The notes under the pieces: generated by a model
The model's database searches: none
The model's input: the letters and a program-made list of their open reading frames with translations, nothing else
What the model was told of the DNA's origin: nothing
Part shown: positions 8,103 through 17,440 of the stretch, piece by piece
Numbering within the stretch: position 1 is the first letter of the stretch
Layout: each line of letters opens with the position of its first letter
Made by a program: the position numbers and the translations under genes
From: Streptomyces zagrosensis
Lineage (GTDB): Bacteria > Actinomycetota > Actinomycetes > Streptomycetales > Streptomycetaceae
Direction: 5' to 3'
Assembly: GCF_014203645.1 (NCBI RefSeq)
Contig: NZ_JACHJL010000003.1
Coordinates: 1 to 64,000 of the forward strand
Length of the DNA: 64,000 bases

Positions 8103-9107
8103 TCACCGGGACGCTGCCGGGCCGGACCGTGTAGTTGGTGTTGGTGTTGGTGTTGGTGCTGGCGGGGGCGGGGGCGGGGGCGGGGGCTTGGGCGCGAGGG
8201 GGGCGTTGCCTGCTGCCGCCTGCCGCAGGGCCTGTCGGCAGGCACGAACGGCCGGGTGATGGCTGCTTCCACGGCGAACGGCCGTGAAGAGGCGGCGCGC
8301 TCGCTGGCCGCGAGGCAGCTCCCGTACCGGCACGGTCGGCTCCTGGTCGCTCCACACCAGATCGGGCAAGAGCGCGGCGGCGTGGCCCTGCTCCACGAGT
8401 CGCCGATGCAGCAGCAGGTCAGTGGACTCGTACCGTACGTCGGGCTCGAAGCCCGCAGTGCGACACAGGGTCAGGGCCCAGTGCCGGGCGGCCGTGCCAC
8501 CCGGCTCCATCACCCAGGGGTGCCCTGCCAGCGAACGTAGCGCCGCCTGCGGGCCATCAGCGATATCCACGGGCCGCTGCGGCAGGGCGAGGCGCAGCGG
8601 ATCGTCACACAGGTCCTCCTGCTCCACACCGTCGGGCCGGGGGTTGGGATTGCCTGGATATTCCTCGGCCACCACGATGTCGAAGTCGCGGGCGAGCAGC
8701 GCCGGCAGGGCCTTCTCCGGTTCCCGTTGGGTGATGTGCAGGCGCAGTCGCGGATGCGTGGCGCGCAGCAGCGTCAGCGCCGTTGGCACCAGGGCGAGGG
8801 CCGCGGTCTGGAAGGCCGCCACGCGGAGCGTGCCGGTGAGGTCGGTGAGCGAGGTGGCGATGTCTGCCTCGGCGCGCTCCAGGCGTTCGAGTACCGCCTC
8901 GGTGTGGGCCACGAGGATCTCGGCCTGTTCCGTGAGCCGCACGCGCCGCCCGACCGGTTCCAAAAGCGGCACGCCGACCTCCGCCTCCAACTGCGCGAGT
9001 TGTTGCGAGACGGATGAGGGGCTGTACGAGAGGGCCGCGGCGACGGCCGCGAGGGTACCTCGGTGCTTGAGCTCGCGCAGGAGCCGCAATCGGTGAAGAT
9101 CAAACAT
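8103..9107 (-). CDS. LysR-family transcriptional regulator with Pro/Thr repeat tail
   Basis: 334 residues, starting MFDLHRLRLL. A winged HTH (residues 1-65, AAALSYSPSSVSQQLAQLEAEVG) is followed by the LysR effector domain (GTLRVAAFQTAALALVPTAL..., HITQREPEKALPAL). The last ~25 residues are a run of prolines and Pro-Thr pairs encoded by a GGGGGC/GGTGTT microsatellite (8136-8195), absent from typical LysR proteins. It is divergent from the PLP lyase gene at 9222 and probably regulates it. Confidence 0.9.
   Translation of the reverse strand: MFDLHRLRLLRELKHRGTLAAVAAALSYSPSSVSQQLAQLEAEVGVPLLEPVGRRVRLTEQAEILVAHTEAVLERLERAEADIATSLTDLTGTLRVAAFQTAALALVPTALTLLRATHPRLRLHITQREPEKALPALLARDFDIVVAEEYPGNPNPRPDGVEQEDLCDDPLRLALPQRPVDIADGPQAALRSLAGHPWVMEPGGTAARHWALTLCRTAGFEPDVRYESTDLLLHRRLVEQGHAAALLPDLVWSDQEPTVPVRELPRGQRARRLFTAVRRGSSHHPAVRACRQALRQAAAGNAPLAPKPPPPPPPPPAPTPTPTPTTRSGPAASR
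8136..8195. repeat. GGTGTT and GGGGGC microsatellites in the LysR 3' end
   Basis: Four to five GGTGTT-like hexamers run directly into four GGGGGC hexamers. Read on the minus strand in frame they encode polyproline then Pro-Thr pairs. Length is expected to vary between strains. Confidence 0.75.
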
Positions 9108-9221
9108 CGGCCTGTCCTTCGGCGGTGTGGACGAGGCCCGCCGTTTGGTTGGTTTTCCTGATGGATATAGGTCGAAAACACTCGCTGGACCGAGGACAGG
9201 GCGCGGTCGCAGGCTGGTGGC

Positions 9222-10868
9222 ATGTCTGAGACCTCCTCTTCCGAACCGGCCTTTGCCGATACATCGTCTTCGGGGACGCCCTCGGCTGATACGCCGCACG
9301 GCGCCTCGGCAGTTTCCCGTACGTCCGCATCCTGGCCACGCACATCGGGCGCCGGTACGGCCTCTTTCGGTGTGGCTGGTGCGGATATGGCTGGTTCGGA
9401 TGTGGCGGGTTCCGGTACAGCGGGCTCCGGTACGGCGGGTTCGGGTGCGACGCCGTCGCGTTCGGCCGCCGCCCGCGCCCGGCCGCCCGGTGCTCCGCTT
9501 TGGTACGCGCGGCCCGCCGGCAGAGGGTGGAGCTGCGCACCCGCGCCCGCCGATGCGCGGGAGTTCCACGCCGCGCTGTCCGATTACGCACCCACCCGAC
9601 TCGTCGAACTCCCGAGCCTGGCCGCGGAGTTGGGTGTCAGGCGGGTCTTCGTCAAGGATGAATCGTCCCGATTCGGGCTCCCCGCGTTCAAGGCGCTCGG
9701 CGCGTCCTGGGCGCTGCACCGGGTGCTCGCCGAGCGGGCCGCGGCGTCCGCGGCGGACGGCCAGGGGACGGGCCGGCGAGTGGCGGCCCAGTCCGGGACC
9801 GGAATTGGGGGCGGAAGCGAGACAAGAGCCGGGGTTGGAATCGGGGCCGCGGCCGGTGAGCCGGTCACGTTCGTCACCGCGACCGATGGCAACCACGGCC
9901 GGGCCGTGGCCCGCATCGCCCGCCTGCTGGGCCAGCGTGCCCATGTCTTCGTATCGCAGGGCGTGCACCCGGAGGCTGTGGTGGCCATCGCCGCCGAGGG
10001 AGCCCGCGTAACCCGGGTGGCTGGACCGTATGACCAGGCAGTACGAGAGGCGTCCGAGACCGCCGGGGCCGCCGCAGTACCCGAGACAGCACCCGCGGCA
10101 GTGGCAGCCGGTCCGGCCGGCGGGGACGGCGGGGCGAACGCAACCGGCGGGGCGAACGCAGCCGGCGGTGTGGGCCCAGATTGCGGCATGGCCGGAGCGG
10201 TAGGTGTGGGCGGTGGCGCGTCGCGCTCGGTCCTCGTACAGGACAGTGGGCGGCCCGGCTATGAGCGGATTCCTGGCTGGATCGTCGAGGGGTACTCCAC
10301 GCTCTTCACCGAGATCGATGCCCAACTGTCCGCGGCCGGAGCCGATGGCCCGGACCTCGTCGCGGTGCCGGTCGGCGTCGGCTCGCTCGCGCAGGCCGCC
10401 GTCACGCACTACCGCGCTCGCCCGGTGGATGGTGCCGCGTCCCGCAACCCCCCGGCCGGTGCCGCTGCCTGCGCACTCCTTGCCGTCGAACCCGAGGCCG
10501 CGGCCTGCGTGTTGGAGAGCCTCCTCCAGGGCGAGCGGGCCAGCATCGAGACCGGACATACGGCCATGGCGGGCCTGAATTGCGGTACGCCCTCAAGCCT
10601 TGCCTGGCCCCTGCTGCGGGACGGGCTTGACGCTGCCGTCGCCATCACGGAAGCGGAGAGCGCCCGTGCGGCGCGTGACCTCGCCGCGCTCGGGGTGTCC
10701 TCCGGCCCGTGCGGCGCTGCCTCGCTCGCCGGCGTACGCGCCGCTCTCACCGGCGAGGGGGCCGCTGACCGCCGCACGGCGCTGGCCATCGGCCCCCTGG
10801 CAACCCTCGTCCTGCTGAACACCGAGGGCGCCGCCGCCAATCCGCACGGGCCGCAGCTCGGTACGTAA
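9222..10868 (+). CDS. diaminopropionate ammonia-lyase-like PLP enzyme with low-complexity insertions
   Basis: 548 residues, longer than the ~370-400 usual for the family. Core motifs are clear: the Schiff-base lysine in FGLPAFKALGASWALH, TDGNHGRAVARIARLLG (signature of diaminopropionate ammonia-lyases), and a C-terminal TGHTAMAGLNCGTPS. Extra length comes from a Ser/Ala/Gly-rich N-terminal ~85 residues, a Gly-rich insertion just before the TDGNHG strand and a second Ala/Gly/Asn-rich insertion after GPYDQAVREASE. Expected chemistry is breakdown of 2,3-diaminopropionate or a related amino acid to pyruvate and ammonia. It is divergent from the LysR gene. Confidence 0.85.
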   Translation: MSETSSSEPAFADTSSSGTPSADTPHGASAVSRTSASWPRTSGAGTASFGVAGADMAGSDVAGSGTAGSGTAGSGATPSRSAAARARPPGAPLWYARPAGRGWSCAPAPADAREFHAALSDYAPTRLVELPSLAAELGVRRVFVKDESSRFGLPAFKALGASWALHRVLAERAAASAADGQGTGRRVAAQSGTGIGGGSETRAGVGIGAAAGEPVTFVTATDGNHGRAVARIARLLGQRAHVFVSQGVHPEAVVAIAAEGARVTRVAGPYDQAVREASETAGAAAVPETAPAAVAAGPAGGDGGANATGGANAAGGVGPDCGMAGAVGVGGGASRSVLVQDSGRPGYERIPGWIVEGYSTLFTEIDAQLSAAGADGPDLVAVPVGVGSLAQAAVTHYRARPVDGAASRNPPAGAAACALLAVEPEAAACVLESLLQGERASIETGHTAMAGLNCGTPSSLAWPLLRDGLDAAVAITEAESARAARDLAALGVSSGPCGAASLAGVRAALTGEGAADRRTALAIGPLATLVLLNTEGAAANPHGPQLGT

Positions 10869-10886
10869 AGCGAGCGCGCTCGGGCC

Positions 10887-11405
10887 CTACCGCTCCAGCA
10901 TCAGCAGCAGCTGGCCCGGCTCCAGGTGGTGGGTTGAGTCGGGCTGCGCTATGCGGTGGAAGCCGCAGCGCTCCAGTAGACGGACCGATGCGACGTTGCT
11001 CTCGAACGGGTCGGCGTACAGCGGCCGGGTGGGGACGAGATCGAGGAATTGGGTGAGGGCGCGGGTGCCGATGCCGCGGCCCCAGAACGAGCGGCCGAAC
11101 CAGTAGCCGACAAGGCGATGGCCGCCGTCCTCCCACGACACGATGTTGCCCGCGTTCTCACCGTCCACGATGACCGTCTGGATGATCCCCGTGGGATCAC
11201 CCAGCACTCTGTTCTCCCAGTGCGTCATGAACCGCTCGCGCTCCCGGGGCTTGAAAACGGCACGGCGGGCGGCCTCTTGGTCTTGCTCGTAAGCGAAGAA
11301 GACCTCAAGGTCGTCCCGCTCCACCGGACGGAGGCGTACCTCCTTGGCCCGAGTGACCACTCCGTCGCCTGGGGCCCCGGCTGGGGAGGTGTCTTCGCTG
11401 GTCAT
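10887..11405 (-). CDS. GNAT N-acetyltransferase (RimJ/RimL-like)
   Basis: 172 residues; the ATG at 11405 is chosen because GAGGAG lies 7-8 nt upstream, while an ATG 12 codons earlier has no such site. It shows RLRPVERDDLEVFFAYEQD at the N-terminus, the acetyl-CoA loop VGYWFGRSFWGRGIGTRAL and NVASVRLLERCGFHRI, all typical of RimL-type acetyltransferases. Converges with the ammonia-lyase gene 19 nt away. Substrate unknown. Confidence 0.87.
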   Translation of the reverse strand: MTSEDTSPAGAPGDGVVTRAKEVRLRPVERDDLEVFFAYEQDQEAARRAVFKPRERERFMTHWENRVLGDPTGIIQTVIVDGENAGNIVSWEDGGHRLVGYWFGRSFWGRGIGTRALTQFLDLVPTRPLYADPFESNVASVRLLERCGFHRIAQPDSTHHLEPGQLLLMLER

Positions 11406-11701
11406 TTGGGGTCTCCTCGCGTCGATCGCCGCGGGGGCCATCCCCAGCGACTACCTGCCACCGAGTCTTGCACCACCCTCTGACATCGCCCCGGAACAGC
11501 AGCCTGCGGCAGCGCCCCAGCGCCCCAGCGCCCCCGGCGGGCCGAACGCCGCGCGTAGCCGCGACTCCTCCCCAGGCCCGACTCGTACCCCCCAGCCCTC
11601 GCCCCCCACCTCCCCCGGCCCCGGCCCGGCCCGGCCCCGGCCCGGCCCCGGCCCAGCCCCAGCCCCCGACCCAGCCCCCGCCACGACCCCCACTCCGGCC
11701 T

Positions 11702-13864
11702 CTACCTCCGCACCGCCGGGCGGATGTTGTGGTTGAGGCGGAACAGGTTCTGCGGGTCGTAGACCGCCTTGAGCGCGCGCAGCCGCTCGTAGTCGTCGGG
11801 CCGGTAGGCGCTGCGTACCAACTCCTCGGCCGCATCGGGACCCGCCTCGCCCGCGTGTTGCCCGCTGGGGCCCATGAACGCCAACGGGCGGCCTACGGTC
11901 GCCGGGGCCGCGACCGCGAGCAGGCTGCGGTGGATGGGGCGTACGACATCCGCGGTCAACGGGCCGCGCAGGGGCGACAGGACGCCCAGCAGGTACGCGG
12001 CATCGCGCAGGCCCACGGAGTTCGCCGCACCGGTGCGGCGGGTGAGCGCACCACCCAGGTGCCGTACCTCCACGATGCACGGCACGTCGCCCGACCCCGT
12101 CACCTCCACGATTGCGTCCAGTGTCTCCTGCGTCAGCTCACCGAGCAGCACGGTGTCCCCGTCGTACGGCATGGGGTTGGTCGGCTCCGCGAAGATGGAG
12201 GCGCACGCGGTGTACGGCATGTCCGCGAGGCTGTCCATCAGCCGTGGCCCGACCGCGCGCAGCGGCTCCACCAGGCGCTCACCCTCCTCGACCGAGCCCG
12301 TGTACGCGACCCGTACGTGCACCACAAGCCGGCCGCGCAACGGCGCCGGCACGGCCTCGATGTCGGGGGCGGGGAACAACGCGATGGACGACGTCAGCTC
12401 CTCGGGGAGGTCGGCCGTCCATGCGCGATAGGCGCGCAGAATGTCGGCGCCCTGGGTGGCCCCGTCGAAGTACAGGCCGCCGCCGTACAGCCTGGTCACC
12501 GGGATCAAGTCGATCTCCACGCGGGTGACCACACCGAAATTGTCCCGGCCGCCGAGCAGCGCCCAGAACAGGTCGGGCTCACTGTCGGCGGTGACCCGGC
12601 GCACCACCGCGTCCGGCGTGACCACCTCGATGGTGCGTACCCGGTCGGCGGCGTAGCCGTACTGCCTGGCGAGCAGGCTGATGCCGCCACCGAGGAGGTA
12701 GCCGACCACGCCGACATGGGGGGCTGAGCCGTTCAGTGGTGCGAGGCCGTGCTGCGCCGCCTGGGGAACGACCTCCTCCCACCGCACACCCGCCGCGACC
12801 CAGGCCGTTGCCGCCTCGGGGTCGATGCTGACGCCGCGCAGCCTGCGGGTGTTGATCAGGATTCCGCCCGCGCTGGCGATCGCCTGCCCGTGCCCGGTGG
12901 CCTGCACCGCCACCGGCAGCCCGCGGGCCGCGGCGAACGCCACCACGGCACACACATCGGCCGCGTCTGCCACCCCGGCGATCAGGGCGGGGCGATGCTG
13001 TACGGCGCTGTTGAAGGTGCCGCGCTCCGCGTCGTACCGCTGGTCAGCGGGCCGCAACACGGAGCCCTTGAGCACGGTGGCCAGGGCGTCGATCGCTGAG
13101 TCGAGCGATCCGCCCCCGTCTACCGCGCCGGCCGCGCTGCCGGCCGCTGCCGCACTCACCGCGTCGGTCGAAGCACTCCACTTCGCGTGGCGACCGAGCC
13201 AAGCCGCCAACTCTTCGTACGCGTCGGCACCTTCCGGCGCCGGGCGAACGGGCCCGAAGGGCGTAGGCGCGCCCCTGCGCTCAGGCGGCAGCATGCGGTG
13301 GGCGGCCTCCAGCGTGCAGCCGGCAAGTTCCTGATCGAGCTCGCGGCGGTCACCGATGGCCCGCGCCAGGTCCCACGCGTGAGCGACGGCGTCCAGCACC
13401 CCGGCCAGCAATACATCCCGTCCCGGCAACTCTCCCCACGGCACCCGCATGAGCGCATCCAGCGTCGTGTCATCGGCCCAGGCCGCGGTCAGTTGGGCGC
13501 GGGCCTGCGCGTACGCCGTGACCCAGCCGTCATCCGGCACGTCATCGATGGCGGTCTCCCATCGGCTGCCACCCGTCCGCTCGCCCATGGCGTCGGGCCC
13601 AGCCTCGGCCCGGGCGCCCGTGGCGGCAGCCGCGGCAGCCGCAGCCCCCATCTCCGCGAACGTCCGTGTTCCCGCCACGACATGGCGTACCAGTTCGCGT
13701 ACGTCGAACTCGGAGCACGGCGTCGGGCCGGTCCACTGTTCCGGGCGTACGGCGTCGATCAGGGCGGCCAACTGGTCGGCGGCGCGCTCGTAGAAGGGGC
13801 GCGGGTCCGGCAGCACGTTCAGTTCGGTCACGGGGGCACTCCGTCCGGTCATACCAACAGTCAT
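11702..13864 (-). CDS. fusion of MDMPI/TIGR03086-like domain with BBE-type FAD-linked oxidase
   Basis: About 720 residues. The first ~240 resemble the maleylpyruvate-isomerase/DinB-type metal-binding domain (PEQWTGPTPCSEFDVRELVRHVVAGTRTF, with DAVAHAWDLARAIG). The remainder is an FAD-linked oxidase: FAD-binding strand VAVQATGHGQAIASAGGILINTRRL, GYLLGGGISLLARQYG, GGRDNFGVVTRVEIDL, and the berberine-bridge-enzyme ending YDPQNLFRLNHNI. Each half is common alone; the fusion is unusual. Start ambiguous between ATGs at 13864 and 13852. It is divergent from a WYL-type regulator with a perfect palindrome between them. Confidence 0.82.
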   Translation of the reverse strand: MTVGMTGRSAPVTELNVLPDPRPFYERAADQLAALIDAVRPEQWTGPTPCSEFDVRELVRHVVAGTRTFAEMGAAAAAAAATGARAEAGPDAMGERTGGSRWETAIDDVPDDGWVTAYAQARAQLTAAWADDTTLDALMRVPWGELPGRDVLLAGVLDAVAHAWDLARAIGDRRELDQELAGCTLEAAHRMLPPERRGAPTPFGPVRPAPEGADAYEELAAWLGRHAKWSASTDAVSAAAAGSAAGAVDGGGSLDSAIDALATVLKGSVLRPADQRYDAERGTFNSAVQHRPALIAGVADAADVCAVVAFAAARGLPVAVQATGHGQAIASAGGILINTRRLRGVSIDPEAATAWVAAGVRWEEVVPQAAQHGLAPLNGSAPHVGVVGYLLGGGISLLARQYGYAADRVRTIEVVTPDAVVRRVTADSEPDLFWALLGGRDNFGVVTRVEIDLIPVTRLYGGGLYFDGATQGADILRAYRAWTADLPEELTSSIALFPAPDIEAVPAPLRGRLVVHVRVAYTGSVEEGERLVEPLRAVGPRLMDSLADMPYTACASIFAEPTNPMPYDGDTVLLGELTQETLDAIVEVTGSGDVPCIVEVRHLGGALTRRTGAANSVGLRDAAYLLGVLSPLRGPLTADVVRPIHRSLLAVAAPATVGRPLAFMGPSGQHAGEAGPDAAEELVRSAYRPDDYERLRALKAVYDPQNLFRLNHNIRPAVRR

Positions 13865-13993
13865 CTCTCGGTCGGCGAAGCGCTGGGGCGCGGCACAGGC
13901 CCGAACCCCGCGCACGGGGCTAGGGACGCGGATGCGCACCACGGCCGATGGCCGCCACGCGCTGTCGCTGATCTCATGACGGAGCCTCTCGTA

Positions 13994-14020
13994 AAAACTT
14001 GACACCTACCGTCAAGTTTT
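13994..14020. promoter_or_regulatory. perfect inverted repeat between WYL regulator and FAD-oxidase fusion
   Basis: AAAACTTGAC (13994-14003) and GTCAAGTTTT (14011-14020) are exact reverse complements separated by ACCTACC. The dyad lies 28 nt before the WYL-regulator start and 130 nt before the divergent enzyme start. It is the only AT-rich palindrome in the interval and is a strong candidate operator for the regulator. Confidence 0.65.
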
Positions 14021-14047
14021 CCTGCGCCGGCCTGGGAAACTTCCCGC

Positions 14048-15166
14048 ATGAAGTCGGACCGTCTGCTCTCGATCCTGCTGCTGCTCCAGACCCGCACCCG
14101 GGTCCCGGCGGCCGAGCTGGCCGACCGGCTTGAGGTATCGGTACGCACCATCTACCGCGACGTCGAGTCCCTGTCGGCCGCCGGCGTGCCCGTCTACGCG
14201 GAGCGCGGCAGACACGGCGGCATCGCCCTGCTCCCCGGTTACCGCACGGACGTCACCGGGCTCACCTCGCACGAGGCGCGGGCGCTGTTCGTCCTGACCG
14301 CGCCCGGCGCGCACAGCGCACTGGGTCTTGATGGCGCGCTCGGGTCCGCGCTGCGCAAGGTCATGGCCGCGCTCCCCGCACCGCACCGCCCCACCGCCGA
14401 GCTGACCAGCAGACGCATTCTCATCGACCCCGACCGCTGGATGACGGGGCCGCGCCCGGCCGTTGACCTCGACGTGCTGGAGACGGCCGTCTTCACCGAC
14501 CGCAGACTGCGCATCCGCTATCGGCACAGTGGCGCGACGCGCCCCCGTGCGTACACCGTCGATCCGTACGGGCTCGTCGCCAAGGCGGGGACCTGGTACC
14601 TGGTGGCCGACCGGGGCGGCGAACCGCGGTTGTTCCGGGCGGACCGCATCGCGGCGGCGACCGTCACCGACGAGCCGGTGCGCCGCAGGGCGGGCACGGA
14701 ACTGGCCGACGTCTGGGAGGCCCTGCGGCGCGAGGTGGAAGAGCGCCCGGTGGCGGTACGGGTGCGGGTACGGGTGCGGCGGTCCCGCCTTGACATGTTC
14801 GTACGGATCGTCGGCTCGCTGCTGTCCACCCGGGTGGAGTTGGTGCCGGAACCGGTACGCGAACCCGGAGCGGAGACGGAGCAGAACACGGAACGGGCCG
14901 CTCAGGAACGGGCCGCTCAGGAACGGTCCGTGCAGGAACCGGCTGATCAGGACAGGGAAGCGGGCGAGCAGGGGGAGGAGCGCGGCGGGAGCGAGGAGTG
15001 GGCCCTGGCAGAGATTGGTTACGCGGTGCTCGGCGCCACGCGGCAACTCCTCCAGTTCGGCGCGGACGTCGAGGTCATCGACCCACCCGAGGTCCGCGCG
15101 GAACTGGCCCACGCCGCCGCATTGATCGTGGCCCTGTACGCACCCACGGAGGAGCGGGCACCATAG
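14048..15166 (+). CDS. WYL-domain transcriptional regulator (HTH/DeoR-YafY type)
   Basis: 372 residues. The N-terminal winged HTH (SDRLLSILLLLQTRTRVPAAELADRLEVSVRTIYRDVESL) is followed by a central WYL domain (DRRLRIRYRHSG...YTVDPYGLVAKAGTWYLVA) and a C-terminal WCX-like part. A Glu/Gln-rich linker containing two exact AAQER copies (about residues 275-315) interrupts the C-terminal domain. The ligand for WYL domains is often a nucleic acid or small molecule; unknown here. Divergent from the MDMPI/FAD-oxidase gene with a palindrome between. Confidence 0.88.
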   Translation: MKSDRLLSILLLLQTRTRVPAAELADRLEVSVRTIYRDVESLSAAGVPVYAERGRHGGIALLPGYRTDVTGLTSHEARALFVLTAPGAHSALGLDGALGSALRKVMAALPAPHRPTAELTSRRILIDPDRWMTGPRPAVDLDVLETAVFTDRRLRIRYRHSGATRPRAYTVDPYGLVAKAGTWYLVADRGGEPRLFRADRIAAATVTDEPVRRRAGTELADVWEALRREVEERPVAVRVRVRVRRSRLDMFVRIVGSLLSTRVELVPEPVREPGAETEQNTERAAQERAAQERSVQEPADQDREAGEQGEERGGSEEWALAEIGYAVLGATRQLLQFGADVEVIDPPEVRAELAHAAALIVALYAPTEERAP

Positions 15167-15719
15167 GCCCGTCAGGGCGAGAGCCCCCGGAGCGCGTGGC
15201 TGGTTACGGCTTACGGTCATGGCTTACGGCTATGGCTTTACGGCTACGGCTACGGCGGGGCGGGCCCGGGTGAATGCGTGGCGGGTGTGGCGGGTGTGGC
15301 GGGCGTGACGGGTGCGGTGCCCGGTGACTTTGAGGTAAGCACCCACTTTTTTGTACGTACTTGTCGGGTGGAGTGGGGCGGGAGACGCTGAGGGGGCGCG
15401 CCGGGCAGGACCCTCACCACCGGCTCACCACACCGGAGGGCCGATGGTTTGCCGGGCGCGCGAAGGCGGGAGCTGACGCTGCATCAGCTCCGCTGCCGCC
15501 TCACGCCGACCCATCCCTTCGCACCCGAGGACCGTCCGTGTTCCGCCACCGCCGTACGGCGCGATCTCCGCGCACCACCATCTCCCGCGCCCCGACGCGC
15601 TCGCCGTAACGGCAGGCGCCCACTGGACGCTTGGCCCCGTCCGCACATCTGACCCGGACCAGGAGCCATGCCGGACCCGAATCGGATTGCCTGGCAGGGG
15701 CGCCGGCACACGCCGCTGA
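15167..15719. other. 553-bp intergenic region without a supported gene
   Basis: Begins with repeated TACGGC/TACGGCTA and GTGGCGGGTGT short repeats (about 15200-15310), then a small AT-rich patch around 15340-15365 (CACTTTTTTGTACGTACT). No open frame here has convincing codon bias, a ribosome-binding site and recognisable sequence. The AT-rich patch could be an old regulatory site whose gene is gone, but nothing proves that. Confidence 0.6.
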
Positions 15720-16130
15720 TCAGGCCATCGAAGCAGGCACCGCCTGCTGCTCCGGCTGATGCCCTATCTGGTGCTCTGTCCGGTGATCCAGACACAACTC
15801 CGCCATCCGGCGGCTGCCCCAGGCGCCGAGCGGGCCCAGCGCGGCATTGAGCGCCGTGCCCGATTCGGTAAGCGAATACTCCACCTTGGGCGGAACCTCG
15901 TCGTACACCCGGCGGTGCACAACGCCGTCCGCCTCAAGCTCCCTGAGCTGTTGGGCGAGCACCTTTTCGCTGATGCCGGGCAGTAGCCGCTTGGTCTCGC
16001 CGAAGCGGCGCGGCTGGTCGTGCAGGGCCCACAGGATCAGGACCTTCCACTTGCCGTCGATGACGTCCACTGCGGCGTCGAGACCGCATACGTACGGTCG
16101 ATTCTTCTTCGTCAGCAGTTGATCGCTCAT
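15720..16130 (-). CDS. HxlR-family transcriptional regulator
   Basis: 136 residues from the ATG at 16130, with GGTGAGG just upstream. The HxlR winged HTH is complete: an N-terminal cysteine (YVCGLDAAVDVIDGKWKVLILWAL), then RFGETKRLLPGISEKVLAQQLRELEADGVVHR and VEYSLTESG. HxlR proteins often sense electrophiles or quinones through the N-terminal Cys. It is divergent from an imine-reductase-like gene, which it probably regulates. Confidence 0.92.
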   Translation of the reverse strand: MSDQLLTKKNRPYVCGLDAAVDVIDGKWKVLILWALHDQPRRFGETKRLLPGISEKVLAQQLRELEADGVVHRRVYDEVPPKVEYSLTESGTALNAALGPLGAWGSRRMAELCLDHRTEHQIGHQPEQQAVPASMA

Positions 16131-16321
16131 ACCCACCTCACCGTTGCCGTCATCTCCGCAACGCGCCGTGGGCCCGCGCTGTTCCAACCACCCCACCGGC
16201 AACCCCCTCAACCCGGCATCGCTTCCCTCTCTTCGCCCCTCTTCACTCCTCTTCTCCCCCTGTTCCCTGCTAGTCGCCATCTTCAGCGCTGCACCCCACT
16301 TCACTCCCAAGGAGCCTTCCC

Positions 16322-17218
16322 ATGCCTTCGACCACTCCCTCGAACACCGCGGTGCCCGTGACCGTACTCGGACTCGGACCGATGGGGCGGGCGCTGGCCG
16401 CCGCCTTTGTACAGGGCGGCCACCCGACGACGGTGTGGAACCGCACCGCAGGCAAGGCCGATGAACTGGTCGCCCAAGGCGCCACGGCCGCGGCCTCGGC
16501 GGCGGAAGCGGTCGCCGCGAGCGAGCTGGTGATCATCTGCGTGATCGACTACGACGCCGTGGACAGCATCTTGGAGTCGGCGAGCGCCGCCATCAAGGGC
16601 CGCACGCTGGTGAACGTCACCGCCGACTCGCCCGAGCGAGCCCGTACCACCGCAGCATGGGCGGCTGAGCAGGGCGCCGACTACCTCGACGGCACGATCC
16701 TCACCCCGACCGTCACCATCGGCACGCCCAACGCGGTGTTCCTGTTCAGCGGCCCGGAGGCGCTGTATGAGCGGCACCGCGATGTGCTCGCGAGCCTGCG
16801 TGGCACCGCGACCTACCTCGGTACGGACTTCGGCCGCTCGGCCGCGTACGACGTGGCGCTGCTCGACTTCTTCTGGACCTCGGTGAGCGGGTTGATGCAC
16901 GCGTTCGCGCTGGCCAAGAAGGAGAACATCGCGGCGCGCGAGCTGGCGCCGTTCGCCCTGGGCATCTTCAACATCCTGCCGCCGATCATGGAGTTGCTCG
17001 CGGGCAACGTGGACGACGGCATATACCCGGGCGAGGATTCCAACGTCGCATCGGTGGCGGCGGGCATCGACCACATCATCCACGCGGCCGAGGAGCGCAA
17101 CATGGACACCGGTGTGCTGCGCGCCGCCCGGGCGGTGGCGCAGCGGGTCATCGATGAGGGCAACGGCACCGATGGCATCGAGCGGTTGGCCGAGGTGCTG
17201 AGCCGCCCGGCGAAGTAG
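16322..17218 (+). CDS. imine reductase / NAD(P)-binding beta-hydroxyacid dehydrogenase-like enzyme
   Basis: 298 residues with AGGAG 8 nt before the ATG. The Rossmann motif VLGLGPMGRALA, followed by VWNRTAGKADELVAQGA, is the pattern of NADPH-dependent imine reductases within the 6-phosphogluconate/3-hydroxyisobutyrate dehydrogenase superfamily; the C-terminal all-helical dimerisation half (DFFWTSVSGLMHAFALAKKENI, PGEDSNVASVAAGIDHII) also fits. The usual catalytic Lys of hydroxyisobutyrate dehydrogenases is not evident, which favours imine reduction. A ~50-bp polypyrimidine tract (16221-16268) lies between it and the divergent HxlR gene. Confidence 0.85.
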   Translation: MPSTTPSNTAVPVTVLGLGPMGRALAAAFVQGGHPTTVWNRTAGKADELVAQGATAAASAAEAVAASELVIICVIDYDAVDSILESASAAIKGRTLVNVTADSPERARTTAAWAAEQGADYLDGTILTPTVTIGTPNAVFLFSGPEALYERHRDVLASLRGTATYLGTDFGRSAAYDVALLDFFWTSVSGLMHAFALAKKENIAARELAPFALGIFNILPPIMELLAGNVDDGIYPGEDSNVASVAAGIDHIIHAAEERNMDTGVLRAARAVAQRVIDEGNGTDGIERLAEVLSRPAK

Positions 17219-17440
17219 CCGACCTCCCGTCAGGGGCCCGGCCGGTGCTCGGGAGGCCACCACGGTGCACGAACAGGGGCCCGACCGCGAAGGGTTCGAC
17301 CGCCCGATGACGGGCGGCCGGGCCGGGCCCCCACCAGGCACCGAGCCCGGCCCGGGAATCCGCCCGGCCCGGGCGGGCGTTCCGCGAGAGCGGCGGGCCG
17401 CTGAGGGTGCGCGCCGCCCGACTCGTGTCGTAGCCGTGCA

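Noticed and set aside
9108..10559. Minus-strand open frame continuing upstream of the LysR start (818 codons overall)
   Set aside because: It is antisense to the ammonia-lyase gene, is Arg/Gly/Pro-rich without any motif, and the LysR has a natural start at 9107.
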